A program made the position numbers and the translations under genes. From Alphaproteobacteria bacterium (GTDB lineage: Bacteria > Pseudomonadota > Alphaproteobacteria > RF32 > CAG-239): a stretch of 42,454 nucleotides of DNA. Below the pieces are notes generated by a model. That model was not told the DNA's origin and made no database searches. It was given only the letters and a program-made list of their open reading frames with translations. Shown in pieces: positions 9,082 to 17,328 of the stretch (the stretch's first letter is position 1; each line of letters opens with the position of its first letter). The stretch spans positions 1 to 42,454 of the forward strand of contig JAFVFH010000048.1 of assembly GCA_017475525.1 (NCBI GenBank), in the 5' to 3' direction.

Positions 9082-10200
9082 ATGCCGGAAGTAAAAAACA
9101 GAAATCGTTTCAACAAAGCCATGCGTTCGCTTGGTTCGATTGAAGTATACTATGCAAAAATCATATGCAATTTTTCGAACTCCGGACGTTTGAAAATATA
9201 TCGTAAATTAGCTTCTCTTCTGCGCAACCGATTTTCATTAATGGATGCGCTTGATATGCTCCACGACGGCATTACGAACGGTGGCAAAAACAACGGGGAA
9301 CCGATGGCAATTGCCATGGCAAGCTGGGGACATGCACTTCAAAACGGTGTGCCTTTTTCGGACGCACTCAAAGGTTGGGCGCCTGATCGTGAGAGATTAA
9401 TGCTCTCGGTCGGTGATGTTTCAAACCTTGAAAATGCGCTTGTCAACCTCATCAGGGTTTCCGAAGGTTCCACCAAAATGATCCGCCCGATTATATCGGC
9501 CATAGCCTATCCGTCGTTTTTGTTTATGATGTCCGTGCTCATTGTGTGGGCAATCGGTGTTTACATGGTTCCGCCGATGTTAGAAGCCGTCCCCGGCTTA
9601 AACTGGGTAGGCACGGCACGCTCTTTGGTTGAACTTTCCGAATGGGTTCAAAAGAATTGGATTATCGCTTTTGCCACTTTCCCGACAATCGGTTTGATTA
9701 TATATCTGACCATCAGCATTTGGACAGGCAAAATCCGTGCAAAATTTGACAACATACCACCTTGGTCATTATATAAGGTTTTCGTCGGTATCACATGGTT
9801 GCTCGCTTTGTCAGCGCTTGTCAAAGGCGGTGTGCCGGTGTCTGTTGCAATGTCGAGCTTAAAGCGCGATGCGAGCAGATATTTGATTGAGCGTATCGAC
9901 GCTGCTTTAGCATTCATCAAAAACGGTGACAACTTAGGTCAAGCCTTGAACAAGACCGGCTTCCAGTTTCCTGATAAAGAAATCATCGCAGACCTCAAGA
10001 TTTATGCCGAACTCGACAACTTTGAAGAAGCACTGGAAAGCTTGGCCAACAACTGGCTTGATGAGTCTGTCTACATGATTGAACAAAAAGCCGAAGTGAT
10101 GAACTCGGTCGCCATCTTAACCATCGCCGCCATCATCGCATGGGCTGTGTTCGGCGTGTTCGACATGCAAGACCAAATCACCTCAGCCATGGGACAATAA
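9082..10200 (+). CDS. pilR: PilR-type pilus inner-membrane platform protein (GspF family)
   Basis: A 372-aa polytopic protein with the duplicated GspF helical domain: RKLASLLRNRFSLMDALDML in the first half and LSALVKGGVPVSVAMSSLKRD in the second. Each repeat ends in membrane helices (about 145-170, 195-215 and 340-362). It forms the platform that the ATPase turns to assemble the pilus. The start is ATG 9082, with AAGGA about 9 nt upstream, 12 nt after pilQ. The gene is followed 2 nt later by the pilin-like gene. Confidence 0.93.
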   Translation: MPEVKNRNRFNKAMRSLGSIEVYYAKIICNFSNSGRLKIYRKLASLLRNRFSLMDALDMLHDGITNGGKNNGEPMAIAMASWGHALQNGVPFSDALKGWAPDRERLMLSVGDVSNLENALVNLIRVSEGSTKMIRPIISAIAYPSFLFMMSVLIVWAIGVYMVPPMLEAVPGLNWVGTARSLVELSEWVQKNWIIAFATFPTIGLIIYLTISIWTGKIRAKFDNIPPWSLYKVFVGITWLLALSALVKGGVPVSVAMSSLKRDASRYLIERIDAALAFIKNGDNLGQALNKTGFQFPDKEIIADLKIYAELDNFEEALESLANNWLDESVYMIEQKAEVMNSVAILTIAAIIAWAVFGVFDMQDQITSAMGQ

Positions 10201-10202
10201 GC

Positions 10203-10760
10203 ATGAACACCTTTGGCGGCATCAAAAAAATACGCCTGACCTCAAATGCCTTTTTGGGGCTTATCGGGGTGTTTGTTGTTGCCTTCAGTATACTGCTTTT
10301 AGTTCTTTTGAGCAAAAAACCGTCTGAGCTTTCGGCAGATTCAGAGCTCAAAAGCATCAGCCGAAACATCAGACAACATTTTCAAAGAGATGCGGACTAC
10401 CGCGGTCTAAACACCGCTTATGCGCTTGAAAACAACATTGTTCCGAAACCGCTTATCCGCGCAAACAAAATTTTTTCAGCGCTCGGCGCCGAAATCCTAA
10501 TCGGTGCGGATTTGAGCGGACGCCCGATTGCGCCGTTTGAAAACACGTTTGGGATTATCTATAAAAACCTGAATGCAAAAAAATGCGAAACTTTGATTTC
10601 TTCCGAGTTTGATGCCGCATCAGGCTTGGTTGCCATCACCGTATCAAACGAAAAATCTTCTGAATTTTCATACGGCGGAAATCCGGCGCTTCCTGTTTCA
10701 AAAAAAGCGGCTGAAGAAACGTGTTCAGCCAAAAATACCGTTATGTTCACATTTGAATAA
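10203..10760 (+). CDS. PilS-like type IVb pilin with non-canonical N-terminus
   Basis: A 185-aa protein: about 15 cytoplasmic residues, one membrane helix (about 15-38), then a soluble domain. The domain contains SISRNIRQHF, Y..LN.AYAL..NIVP and FGIIYKNLNAKKCETL, and a second Cys near residue 171 just before a final strand. That resembles the PilS/TcpA pilin domain with its disulfide-bounded D-region. The usual prepilin signal is missing: there is no Gly followed by a hydrophobic residue with Glu at +5 (the helix starts LTSNAFLGLIGVFVV). It could therefore be an unprocessed pilin-like subunit rather than the major pilin. It is the last gene of the operon, in the place of R64 pilS. Confidence 0.68.
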   Translation: MNTFGGIKKIRLTSNAFLGLIGVFVVAFSILLLVLLSKKPSELSADSELKSISRNIRQHFQRDADYRGLNTAYALENNIVPKPLIRANKIFSALGAEILIGADLSGRPIAPFENTFGIIYKNLNAKKCETLISSEFDAASGLVAITVSNEKSSEFSYGGNPALPVSKKAAEETCSAKNTVMFTFE

Positions 10761-10762
10761 CA

Positions 10763-11598
10763 TCAAATCTTCACTTGAAATTTATTCAAAACAAAATCCT
10801 TCATCGTCGTTTTAACGATTTCGATTTTTTGCTTTTCAACACCGAGCTCGGATAAAATCACAAGCCAATTTTCGAACAATCCAAGCTTTTTAGAGTAATC
10901 AATACTGTAATCATAGTTCATATCAAAGAGCCAACAAATCACTGACACGGCGGCATCTGCATTTGTTCGGCGAAGCTTATTGGGTGAAACCTGAAATGCG
11001 ATAAACCACGCCCATAATTCATCATTGATTTTGGCCTGTGATAGCGAAAAATCGTCAGGATGAGGCAACCAAACTTCTCTCATATTCTTCCATTCGTTTT
11101 TAAGCAAATTCCAATTTGCTATTTTATCGGCATCACGCACGGCAAAGGCAATATGCTTGACCTCATCTTTTGTTTTTTCATCAAGAGCTTGGTAAATTTC
11201 ATCTTCATACATTCTTTCGATCATATGCCCGTGGTGCTTAATCGGCAGAGTAATCAAAATGTTGTTAAAATCCTTTGTTTGAGAAAGCAATTCCGCGCCC
11301 TTTTCACCATGGTCAATTTTGGCGCCTGTTTCAAACCAACCGCGAACCCTCTGAACCTGTAAATATCATGCAACAAAATCGCCACACGTGCCGTTTCAAC
11401 AAACCATTCCTCTTTTCCTTGAAAATAAGGCTCATGCGCCAAAATCCCGTTACCTGCACCGCCAACCTGCATCGAATGTCTGATTTTTTCTCTCATATAA
11501 GCTTCGTGATAATCACTCCCGCTCACAACTTTAAAATTCTCTTCAAACTCACGATATAAAAGGTTTATGGCTTTTTCATATAAAGGATAGCGTTTCAT
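10763..11598 (-). pseudogene. frameshifted HD-domain phosphohydrolase-like gene
   Basis: Two overlapping reading frames on the minus strand make up one protein of about 275 residues. The 5' part (from 11598) carries EKIRHSMQ and AILLHDIYRF, the His and His-Asp of an HD domain. Near 11340-11350 the frame fails. The third frame continues sensibly with RGWFETGAKIDHGEKGAELLSQ, then LPIKHHGHMIE and the second metal Asp in VRDADKIANW. The HD signature is thus complete only across the break, and a one-base indel next to a short G run would restore it. HD proteins hydrolyse nucleotides or other phosphoesters; the substrate cannot be told. It converges on the pilus operon with 2 nt between them. Sequencing error is possible. 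Confidence 0.72.
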
Positions 11599-11713
11599 TT
11601 TTTTACTTTCTCCAATTTTTTTTCATTATCCTTACCCAAAAAAAATAAAAAAACATTTAATCCCACCAAGTTTGCCGACAATCAATTCCGAGAATCCGCA
11701 AAAAGCACGCAAT

Positions 11714-11759
11714 AAAAAATCAAGCCCCGCCTATTAAAGGGTGGGACTTGAAATTTTTT
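11714..11759. terminator. bidirectional intrinsic terminator hairpin
   Basis: Arms CAAGCCCC (11721-11728) and GGGACTTG (11743-11750) enclose a further CC/GG pair. A T-rich run (ATTTTTTC) follows on the plus strand, and the matching A run precedes it, so it can act in both directions. It lies about 115 bp upstream of the broken HD gene. Further small hairpins follow at about 11761-11815 (for example GCCTA...TAGGC). Confidence 0.6.
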
Positions 11760-11798
11760 CTTCAGGGGGACTTCATATAATGAAGCTTTACCTCCTGC

Positions 11799-12116
11799 CT
11801 ATTCCGTTTTTAGGCACCAAAACGAACAAACACATGACGTCAAAGACGCAAAGCATACCAGAATAGCTTCCCTCCGCAATGCTAAGATTACTCTATAGCC
11901 AAATCCATCTCTCGAATATGCACTAAAAAAGCGCAAGTTGTCATCAAAATGGATCCGGAAACATCCCTTAGGATTTGTTCCGAAAAATCTTCTCTCTGGA
12001 CAGAATTCAGCGCACAGGAAAACCGCTGAAAATCTACTTTCGTAGAAAAATTTCATCCCTACCTGCTTAAGGATATATCCAGCCACAACGGTTGACATAA
12101 GAACATAATTTAACAT
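11799..12116 (-). CDS. unrecognised 105-codon open frame, doubtful
   Basis: This open frame on the minus strand starts at 12116, with internal ATG options at 12098 and 12053. AGGTAGGG directly abuts the last of these, too close for a normal ribosome site. The product is rich in Phe, Cys and Arg and has no motif I recognise. A palindrome-rich region lies 60-115 bp upstream of the first start. It may be a relic or chance frame inside the direct-repeat-bounded segment. Confidence 0.2.
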   Translation of the reverse strand: MLNYVLMSTVVAGYILKQVGMKFFYESRFSAVFLCAEFCPERRFFGTNPKGCFRIHFDDNLRFFSAYSRDGFGYRVILALRREAILVCFASLTSCVCSFWCLKTE

Positions 12117-12178
12117 AATTTACAAAAACCGTTGCCTTGGAAATATAAAAAATTAACAGAATAAGTCTCAATAAGTAA

Positions 12179-12229
12179 ATACATTTAAAATGTATCATAA
12201 ACGTACGTTTTTAAACAACGCTTGTTTAA
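12179..12229. promoter_or_regulatory. cluster of three adjacent palindromes, operator-like
   Basis: Three palindromes stand almost end to end: ATACATTT-A-AAATGTAT (12179-12195), AAACGTACGTTT (12199-12210) and TTAAACAA-CGC-TTGTTTAA (12211-12229). On the minus strand TTGTTT and TACATT could be a weak promoter pair, with the central palindrome in the spacer, pointing toward the doubtful frame at 11799-12116. The density suggests sites for dimeric DNA-binding proteins; none is encoded nearby. Confidence 0.45.
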
Positions 12230-12296
12230 GAAAATCAAAATTACTAACTCATTGATTTTTCAATATAAAATTTTTTAATTTTTAATAAAAAAATGG

Positions 12297-12315
12297 TTGA
12301 CAAAAACGTACGTTT
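12297..12315. promoter_or_regulatory. second AAACGTACGTTT palindrome abutting a TTGACA hexamer
   Basis: A consensus -35 hexamer TTGACA (12297-12302, plus strand) is followed after one base by a second exact copy of the 12-bp palindrome AAACGTACGTTT (12304-12315), the same as at 12199-12210. No good -10 hexamer stands 16-18 bp downstream, so promoter activity is uncertain. The repetition of the palindrome is the main evidence for a regulatory site. Confidence 0.4.
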
Positions 12316-12449
12316 AAATCGAGCAGCAAAAAACGTCGTAACTTATTGATTTTTCAAAAAGAAATCAATATCTATCTCAATTTTAGAATAAACATGACGT
12401 CAAAGACACATTTAAATAATAAGAACTTTGACTGAACACGCACGCGTTT

Positions 12450-13847
12450 TTACCTTGATGCAATGAGCGATATCGACGATATCGTATCCCCCATACCGAC
12501 CAATGTTATCGGATTTTCAATCAAAATCGTCGGAACGGCGATCAAATCCCAGCTTTTGTATCGTCCCATGCCGTTTAATGCCAAATCAGGCTGACCGAGC
12601 GCAACGGACAAGCTGTCAAGCTCAATCAAACCGACATCTGACACATCATACGGTATTGCCTTCACGTTTTTCTCATCAACTTCACCCGTTTTGGCTTTTG
12701 AAGCGGCGACAACGGCGGCGGTCAACATCCCTTTGAAATTCTCTTGCGGTGTGATACAAAAATCTTTATCCTGCAATGTCAAATAAAGCCCGAACATATG
12801 AAGTTGCACACGCTTGACACCTGTTTTTTCTTTGATTTTTGAAATTCCTTTCAACAGATTTTCAGCTGTTGTTTGCTCGTTGCATCGTTTTGCAAGCGAC
12901 TTACAATCCAAAACTTGCAACAAATCTATCGTTTCACGCTCATTAATCCCGATCGAATCGGCAAGGGGCACCAGTTTTAAGGCGATTGCTTTTCTGATAA
13001 GCATATCCTGCGTTGAGGCAATCTCTAAGTGAAACAAAGTGTCAGGCGCTTTTTGTTTCCACTCTTTAATGCGCTCGGCGGCTTTGTCAATCAAAGCCTC
13101 ACCGCCACTCTTGGCAAGGAGAGCATGAAAACCTGATAACACCACAAAATCAAGCTTTTCTTTTTTGATTTTTTCCATAAAATTTTCATCTAAAACAAGC
13201 TTTAAGTTCAACGGATCATAAGTTGCAATAAACCTGTTTGCCTTCGGTGTCTTAAATTTTTTACCATCGACTTCAACCGTATCTCCGCGCGAAAATTCAA
13301 TAATCCAGTGTATCAAAGGCAAATCTTTTTTTCGGTCGATTTGATAAGCCGGCTTAACATTTCCGTTTTCATCAAACGAGAGCAAATGATCACATTTTGC
13401 AAATTGTTCTGCCTGCAATTTGGGAAGCGAATTGGCGTGCGCAAAAACTTTTTTAACCCCGACGCTTGATAAAACATTTGCCATAATACCGCCTTGTCCG
13501 CCGATTTGAAGCTTGTCATAGCCGATTTCTTTTTGAAGCCAATCATAAACCTCTTTATTTTCGCAAATCCATTCTTCGGCAATACCTCTTGAAAAGCTTT
13601 TGAACACACCTTTGACAAAGTCCTTTTCATCTAAAATTCGGCAACGCTCAATATTCTCAACATCGCCTAAAGAAAGTCCGACCTTTTTGATGAGCTCTGC
13701 GAGCTTTTTGCCCGTCATTTTATAAATAGCATCAATGTTTGCATTAAATCCTGTTGCCACACCTTTAACCTGCTTAATTTTTTGGAGCTGTACCGGCACA
13801 ATTTCATAATGTTTTTGCCATAATTGTTTAAAAATCTGTGTATCCAT
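12450..13847 (-). CDS. ADP-dependent glucokinase/phosphofructokinase family sugar kinase
   Basis: A 465-aa protein with the length and motif order of the ADP-dependent kinase family (ADPGK/ADP-PFK, ribokinase-like fold). Motifs: GFNANID near residue 33, IGGQGGIMANVL (115-126), FAHANSLP, LSGFHALL (237-244), the HLEIAST strand, the NxxE Mg site in GINERE (300-305), QLHMFGLYL and the catalytic GMGD (451-454, Asp454 as base). Such enzymes phosphorylate glucose or fructose-6-phosphate using ADP. Which sugar cannot be decided by eye. They are typical of archaea and animals and uncommon in bacteria, which makes the host unusual. ATG 13847 has AAGGA 8 nt upstream. The gene follows hemY after 20 nt, so it is the last gene of the mic60-hemY operon. 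Confidence 0.85.
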   Translation of the reverse strand: MDTQIFKQLWQKHYEIVPVQLQKIKQVKGVATGFNANIDAIYKMTGKKLAELIKKVGLSLGDVENIERCRILDEKDFVKGVFKSFSRGIAEEWICENKEVYDWLQKEIGYDKLQIGGQGGIMANVLSSVGVKKVFAHANSLPKLQAEQFAKCDHLLSFDENGNVKPAYQIDRKKDLPLIHWIIEFSRGDTVEVDGKKFKTPKANRFIATYDPLNLKLVLDENFMEKIKKEKLDFVVLSGFHALLAKSGGEALIDKAAERIKEWKQKAPDTLFHLEIASTQDMLIRKAIALKLVPLADSIGINERETIDLLQVLDCKSLAKRCNEQTTAENLLKGISKIKEKTGVKRVQLHMFGLYLTLQDKDFCITPQENFKGMLTAAVVAASKAKTGEVDEKNVKAIPYDVSDVGLIELDSLSVALGQPDLALNGMGRYKSWDLIAVPTILIENPITLVGMGDTISSISLIASR

Positions 13848-13867
13848 TGTTTCGTTCCTTATCTTGC

Positions 13868-15202
13868 TTATTTTTTTTCTTTCAAACATAAAACCCATTC
13901 AAACGGGTCAAACTTGCCGCATTTTGAGCAAAAGGGCTTCCATTTTGAGCTTGTTTGCCCGCAACCGGAGCACACCCACAAACAATCATCACCGCAACTC
14001 ATCTCGCGTTTTTCCCAGTTCAAAGCGGCTTTTTCGTTGTGGTTGGCAACTCTTTCATATTGGGCTATCAGTTTAGCAATTTTTTTTGTTGCCGGATTGT
14101 TGATTAAAAAGATTTCAAACTCGGCATGTGCTTTATCATAGAGTTTTGCTTTCATATCAAGCTCCGCAAGCACAAAGCTGTTCAAGGACGGATTTTTGGT
14201 ATTAAGCAACGCAAAACTTTCCATTTTTTGAACTTTTCCCAACGGTGAATCGTCTTTGAAAAGTTTCAAATAAGCCTTTGCCACATCATAGGTCGGATTG
14301 ATGCGCCAAATTTGCTTTAAGAGCTTTTCTGCCTTTCTTATCTGCCCTTCTTTTTCATAAATCAACGCCAAATCAAGCGCGGCGGGCTCAAATGAGGGAC
14401 AAACATGATACGCCTGCGTCACATATTTGATAAACCCGAGCTCTTTGCCTTCTTTTTTTTCTTGCAAGCCTGTTTCATAATAAGCAATCGCCTTGAGAAG
14501 CATATATCTTTCTTTGTCCACCATTTTCTTTTTCAGACCTGTTTCCAAGACTTCCAACGCCCCGCGCCAGTCTGACGCACGCGCCCTCAAATGAAAAGTA
14601 TTTTCCACCACCCAATAAAGATCCTGTCTTGTTTCAAAAGCCCTGTTTGCTGATTGCAAAGCTTTTTCAAAATCTTTCTTTTTGGCAGACGTTTCAATCA
14701 GGCTTTTTAAGCCGACCAATTCACTTTCTTTATTTTGCGAAAGTTTAAGCGAAAGCCTTTGCGCCGCATCAAAATTTTTCTCACCTTTTAAGATTTTCAG
14801 CTCCAAAAAATCGCTCATTGCCCCTTTGCCGATAATTTTTTGAAGCGATTTTAAGTGCTCTCTTGCGACCTTCAAATCACCTTCGGTGGTTGCGGTCATT
14901 GTTTTTAAAAGCAAAAGCAATGCCTCATCGACATCGCTTTTTTTCATTTTCATATTAGCACGCGTACCGCTTACTTTGAGCATATTTTCGTGCATTTGAT
15001 TTTTAAGCGCCTCTACCATTTTTGCAACAATCAAAAACAGCACGCAAGCGCACAAACCAAAAACGAGCGCGCCCAGCCACATCGGCATTTTCACATGAAA
15101 TAAAGCTGATTGAAACACAATTTTCGCACCCTTATCAAGGCCGAAAACAAACGCACTCAAAAGCACACAAAAAACAAAAAAGAGCAACGCATTTTTTTTC
15201 AT
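13868..15202 (-). CDS. hemY: HemY-like TPR membrane protein with C-terminal zinc ribbon
   Basis: A 444-aa protein. It starts with a short helix, a second membrane helix (about 38-62) and the HemY N-terminal pattern, followed by TPR-like helical repeats (about 100-390). It ends in a CSGCG...CSKCG pair that looks like the rubredoxin/zinc-ribbon tail of LapB-type TPR proteins. Alphaproteobacterial HemY homologues sit next to Mic60 and are linked to envelope and tetrapyrrole biology, though the exact role is unsettled. It lies 7 nt downstream of mic60. AGGTG is 5 nt before ATG 15202. Despite the name it is not protoporphyrinogen oxidase. Confidence 0.82.
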   Translation of the reverse strand: MKKNALLFFVFCVLLSAFVFGLDKGAKIVFQSALFHVKMPMWLGALVFGLCACVLFLIVAKMVEALKNQMHENMLKVSGTRANMKMKKSDVDEALLLLLKTMTATTEGDLKVAREHLKSLQKIIGKGAMSDFLELKILKGEKNFDAAQRLSLKLSQNKESELVGLKSLIETSAKKKDFEKALQSANRAFETRQDLYWVVENTFHLRARASDWRGALEVLETGLKKKMVDKERYMLLKAIAYYETGLQEKKEGKELGFIKYVTQAYHVCPSFEPAALDLALIYEKEGQIRKAEKLLKQIWRINPTYDVAKAYLKLFKDDSPLGKVQKMESFALLNTKNPSLNSFVLAELDMKAKLYDKAHAEFEIFLINNPATKKIAKLIAQYERVANHNEKAALNWEKREMSCGDDCLWVCSGCGQTSSKWKPFCSKCGKFDPFEWVLCLKEKK

Positions 15203-15209
15203 TTTTCAC

Positions 15210-16151
15210 CTATTTCAAATTTTCAAGTTTCATCGCACCGAGTGTCATCGATTTGATTTTTGCCATTTCTTTATCAAAAACTTTTTCGGCTCTCACATCT
15301 TCAATCCAAATTTCAAAATTTTCCGTTTGATATTTCGGGTCAGTGTTCATTTTAACGATTGCCGTTTCAAAGTCGCCGTTTCGAACAAGGCGATAAACCT
15401 CATCAACATCTTTTCTGACCGTCTTTTCAGTCGGTTCTTTTATTTTTTCGATCACAACAAGCGTTTTTAATTTTTCCGCCAGTTTTTCGGTCCATGTTTG
15501 AGGTGCTTTGTGCACATCGCTTGCCAAGATTGCCGAATCTTGCACTTTATTTTCTCTTTGGCTTAAAAAACTCAGTTCATAAATTTTAATAAATTTTTCA
15601 ATCAAATCCTGATTAGAGGGCAAACCTTTAACCGCGATTCCCGCAATGATATGCGCACTTTTTTCCATAGGTGTGTCGTGGCTCAGACCTTCCAAAACGG
15701 AAGCTTCATAAATAAATGGTTCATGCTTTTTAGCCGCTTCTTCAACAAGTCCTGCCGCCGTCAAAATAAGCGCACTTTCGGAGCTGACCTGTCCTAACTT
15801 TCCGATTTCAAGCTCTAATCTATCCACACGCTCGGTCACACCCGAAACGGCGGCCAAACCGGCTTTTGCGTCCAAAAGCTCCAAATTGACTTTGGCTATA
15901 TGGTCAATTTTCTCATTTAATGCCGCCACATCTTTTGCGTCAACGGTTGAACTTTTGCTCTGATAGCTCCTGACGACATTTTCAAGCTGTGCTATTTTAT
16001 TTTCGAGCGCTTTGATTTGAAATTGATTGGCTTTGAATGCGGAATTTTCGTTTATTGCCACATACCCTGCCCCGAAAACGGCCAGAATCAAAGCTGTATT
16101 AATCATCGGCCATATAGCTGTTTTTGTATCTTTTTTCACTTTCTCGTTCAT
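15210..16151 (-). CDS. alphaproteobacterial Mic60/mitofilin homologue (COG4223-like)
   Basis: A 313-aa inner-membrane protein. One N-terminal membrane helix (about 12-32) is followed by a coiled coil (about 38-120, KANQFQIKALENKIAQLENVV) and a C-terminal helical domain ending in EIWIEDVRAEKVFDKEMAKI. This is the architecture of bacterial Mic60, which shapes intracytoplasmic membrane and tethers inner to outer membrane. ATG 16151 has AAGGA 8 nt upstream and puts the anchor near the N-terminus; the frame stays open further but without support. It is divergent from tsaD. In many alphaproteobacteria hemC and hemD lie between tsaD and this gene; here they are absent. Confidence 0.8.
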   Translation of the reverse strand: MNEKVKKDTKTAIWPMINTALILAVFGAGYVAINENSAFKANQFQIKALENKIAQLENVVRSYQSKSSTVDAKDVAALNEKIDHIAKVNLELLDAKAGLAAVSGVTERVDRLELEIGKLGQVSSESALILTAAGLVEEAAKKHEPFIYEASVLEGLSHDTPMEKSAHIIAGIAVKGLPSNQDLIEKFIKIYELSFLSQRENKVQDSAILASDVHKAPQTWTEKLAEKLKTLVVIEKIKEPTEKTVRKDVDEVYRLVRNGDFETAIVKMNTDPKYQTENFEIWIEDVRAEKVFDKEMAKIKSMTLGAMKLENLK

Positions 16152-16179
16152 TTTTTGTGTCCTTAAACTGATATAATTC

Positions 16180-16208
16180 TTGGCATTTTTGTTTTTATAG
16201 TTTATAGT
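16180..16208 (+). promoter_or_regulatory. sigma70-type promoter of tsaD
   Basis: TTGGCA (16180-16185) and TATAGT (16203-16208) are separated by exactly 17 bp, each matching consensus at five of six positions. The expected start of transcription is near 16215, about 37 nt before tsaD. This is one of the best promoter matches in the window. Confidence 0.6.
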
Positions 16209-16251
16209 CAAAAAAGTTAAATAACAATAAAAATGTCGGATTATACAAAAG

Positions 16252-17328
16252 ATGATTGTTTTAGGAATTGAAAGCAGTTGTGATGAAACCGCCTGTGCAA
16301 TAGTCAACGACAAGCGCGAGATATTGGGTCAATCCCTTTTGAGCCAAGAGGAGCACCACGCTTTTGGTGGCGTTGTGCCCGAAATTGCGGCACGCGCTCA
16401 TTTGGAGCATATAGATGAAATTATATCCCGTGCCGTCTTAAATGCCGGCATTGAGCTTGAAAATATTGACGCCGTTGCGGCGGCCTCCGGCCCCGGGTTA
16501 ATCGGCGGTGTTGTTGTCGGGGTGATGGCGGCTAAAGCACTGGCGCTTTCTTTGAACAAACCTTTTGTTGCCGTCAATCATTTGGAAGGCCACGCCCTTT
16601 GTGCCAGATTGTCAAATGATGTTGCATATCCTTATCTGCTCCTTCTCGTTTCGGGCGGACATTGTCAAATTTTGGTTGTCAAAGATGTCGGCGAATACGA
16701 GCGTTTGGGCACAACGATAGATGATGCGGCAGGCGAGGCATTTGATAAGGTTGCCAAAATGTTGGGGCTCAGCTACCCCGGTGGTCCCCTATTAGAAAAA
16801 GCCGCACTTTCGGGCAACGAAACGCGCTTTGTTTTGCCTCGACCGCTCATCGGCTCAGGCGATTGCAATCTTTCATTTTCAGGGCTCAAAACGGCAGTAC
16901 GTAAAATCATCGAATCATATAGCACAGACGGCGACATCACCCACGCCGAATTAGAGCCGCAAGACATCAATGATATATGCGCCTCATTTCAATATGCCGC
17001 TACGGATTGTTTGGTCAAAAAACTTCAAAAAGCGATAGAAATTTTCAAGGCAAAATACCCCGAAGGCAAACATCTCGTTGTCTCAGGCGGAGTGGCTGCC
17101 AACACCTATTTGAGAAGCGCTCTCCAAAAATTGGCTGATAAATCTCAGCTGATTTTTGCTGCCCCGCCGATTAAATATTGCACCGATAACGGCGTGATGA
17201 TTGCCTGGGCAGGCTTAGAGCGTTTTCAAAAGGGATATACCTCGCCCTTAGATTTCAAACCACGTCCCCGCTGGCCGTTAGATGAATTTGCACCCAAAGC
17301 AGCAGGGGCAGGAGGCGTCAAAGCTTGA
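16252..17328 (+). CDS. tsaD: tRNA N6-threonylcarbamoyladenosine transferase TsaD
   Basis: A 358-aa protein that transfers threonylcarbamoyl from the TsaC product to A37 of ANN-decoding tRNAs, with TsaB and TsaE. It shows the ASKHA-fold signatures MIVLGIESSCDETA at the N-terminus, the metal ligands HLEGH (H110 and H114), LLLVSGGH, TIDDAAGEAFDK and LVVSGGVAAN. Length is normal for the family. ATG 16252 starts the conserved strand directly, though no strong ribosome site precedes it. The last codons overlap the TTG start of nth by 4 nt. It is divergent from mic60. Confidence 0.97.
   Translation: MIVLGIESSCDETACAIVNDKREILGQSLLSQEEHHAFGGVVPEIAARAHLEHIDEIISRAVLNAGIELENIDAVAAASGPGLIGGVVVGVMAAKALALSLNKPFVAVNHLEGHALCARLSNDVAYPYLLLLVSGGHCQILVVKDVGEYERLGTTIDDAAGEAFDKVAKMLGLSYPGGPLLEKAALSGNETRFVLPRPLIGSGDCNLSFSGLKTAVRKIIESYSTDGDITHAELEPQDINDICASFQYAATDCLVKKLQKAIEIFKAKYPEGKHLVVSGGVAANTYLRSALQKLADKSQLIFAAPPIKYCTDNGVMIAWAGLERFQKGYTSPLDFKPRPRWPLDEFAPKAAGAGGVKA

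Larger units (their letters stand above)
11832..12407. other. 576-bp segment bounded by a perfect 16-bp direct repeat
   Basis: ACATGACGTCAAAGAC occurs at 11832-11847 and again at 12392-12407, both in direct orientation; its core TGACGTCA is itself a palindrome. The segment contains the doubtful 105-codon frame and the palindrome cluster. It also contains a second direct repeat, TAACTYATTGATTTTTCAA, at 12245-12263 and 12339-12357. Together with 11599-11831 this is an 850-bp stretch without a convincing gene. It could be a deletion remnant, an integration footprint or a regulatory region of a lost gene. Confidence 0.5.

Noticed and set aside
10140-10202. Longer start for the pilin-like gene overlapping pilR
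   Set aside because: The extra 21 codons are the pilR end read in another frame; ATG 10203 gives a short cytoplasmic leader before the membrane helix.
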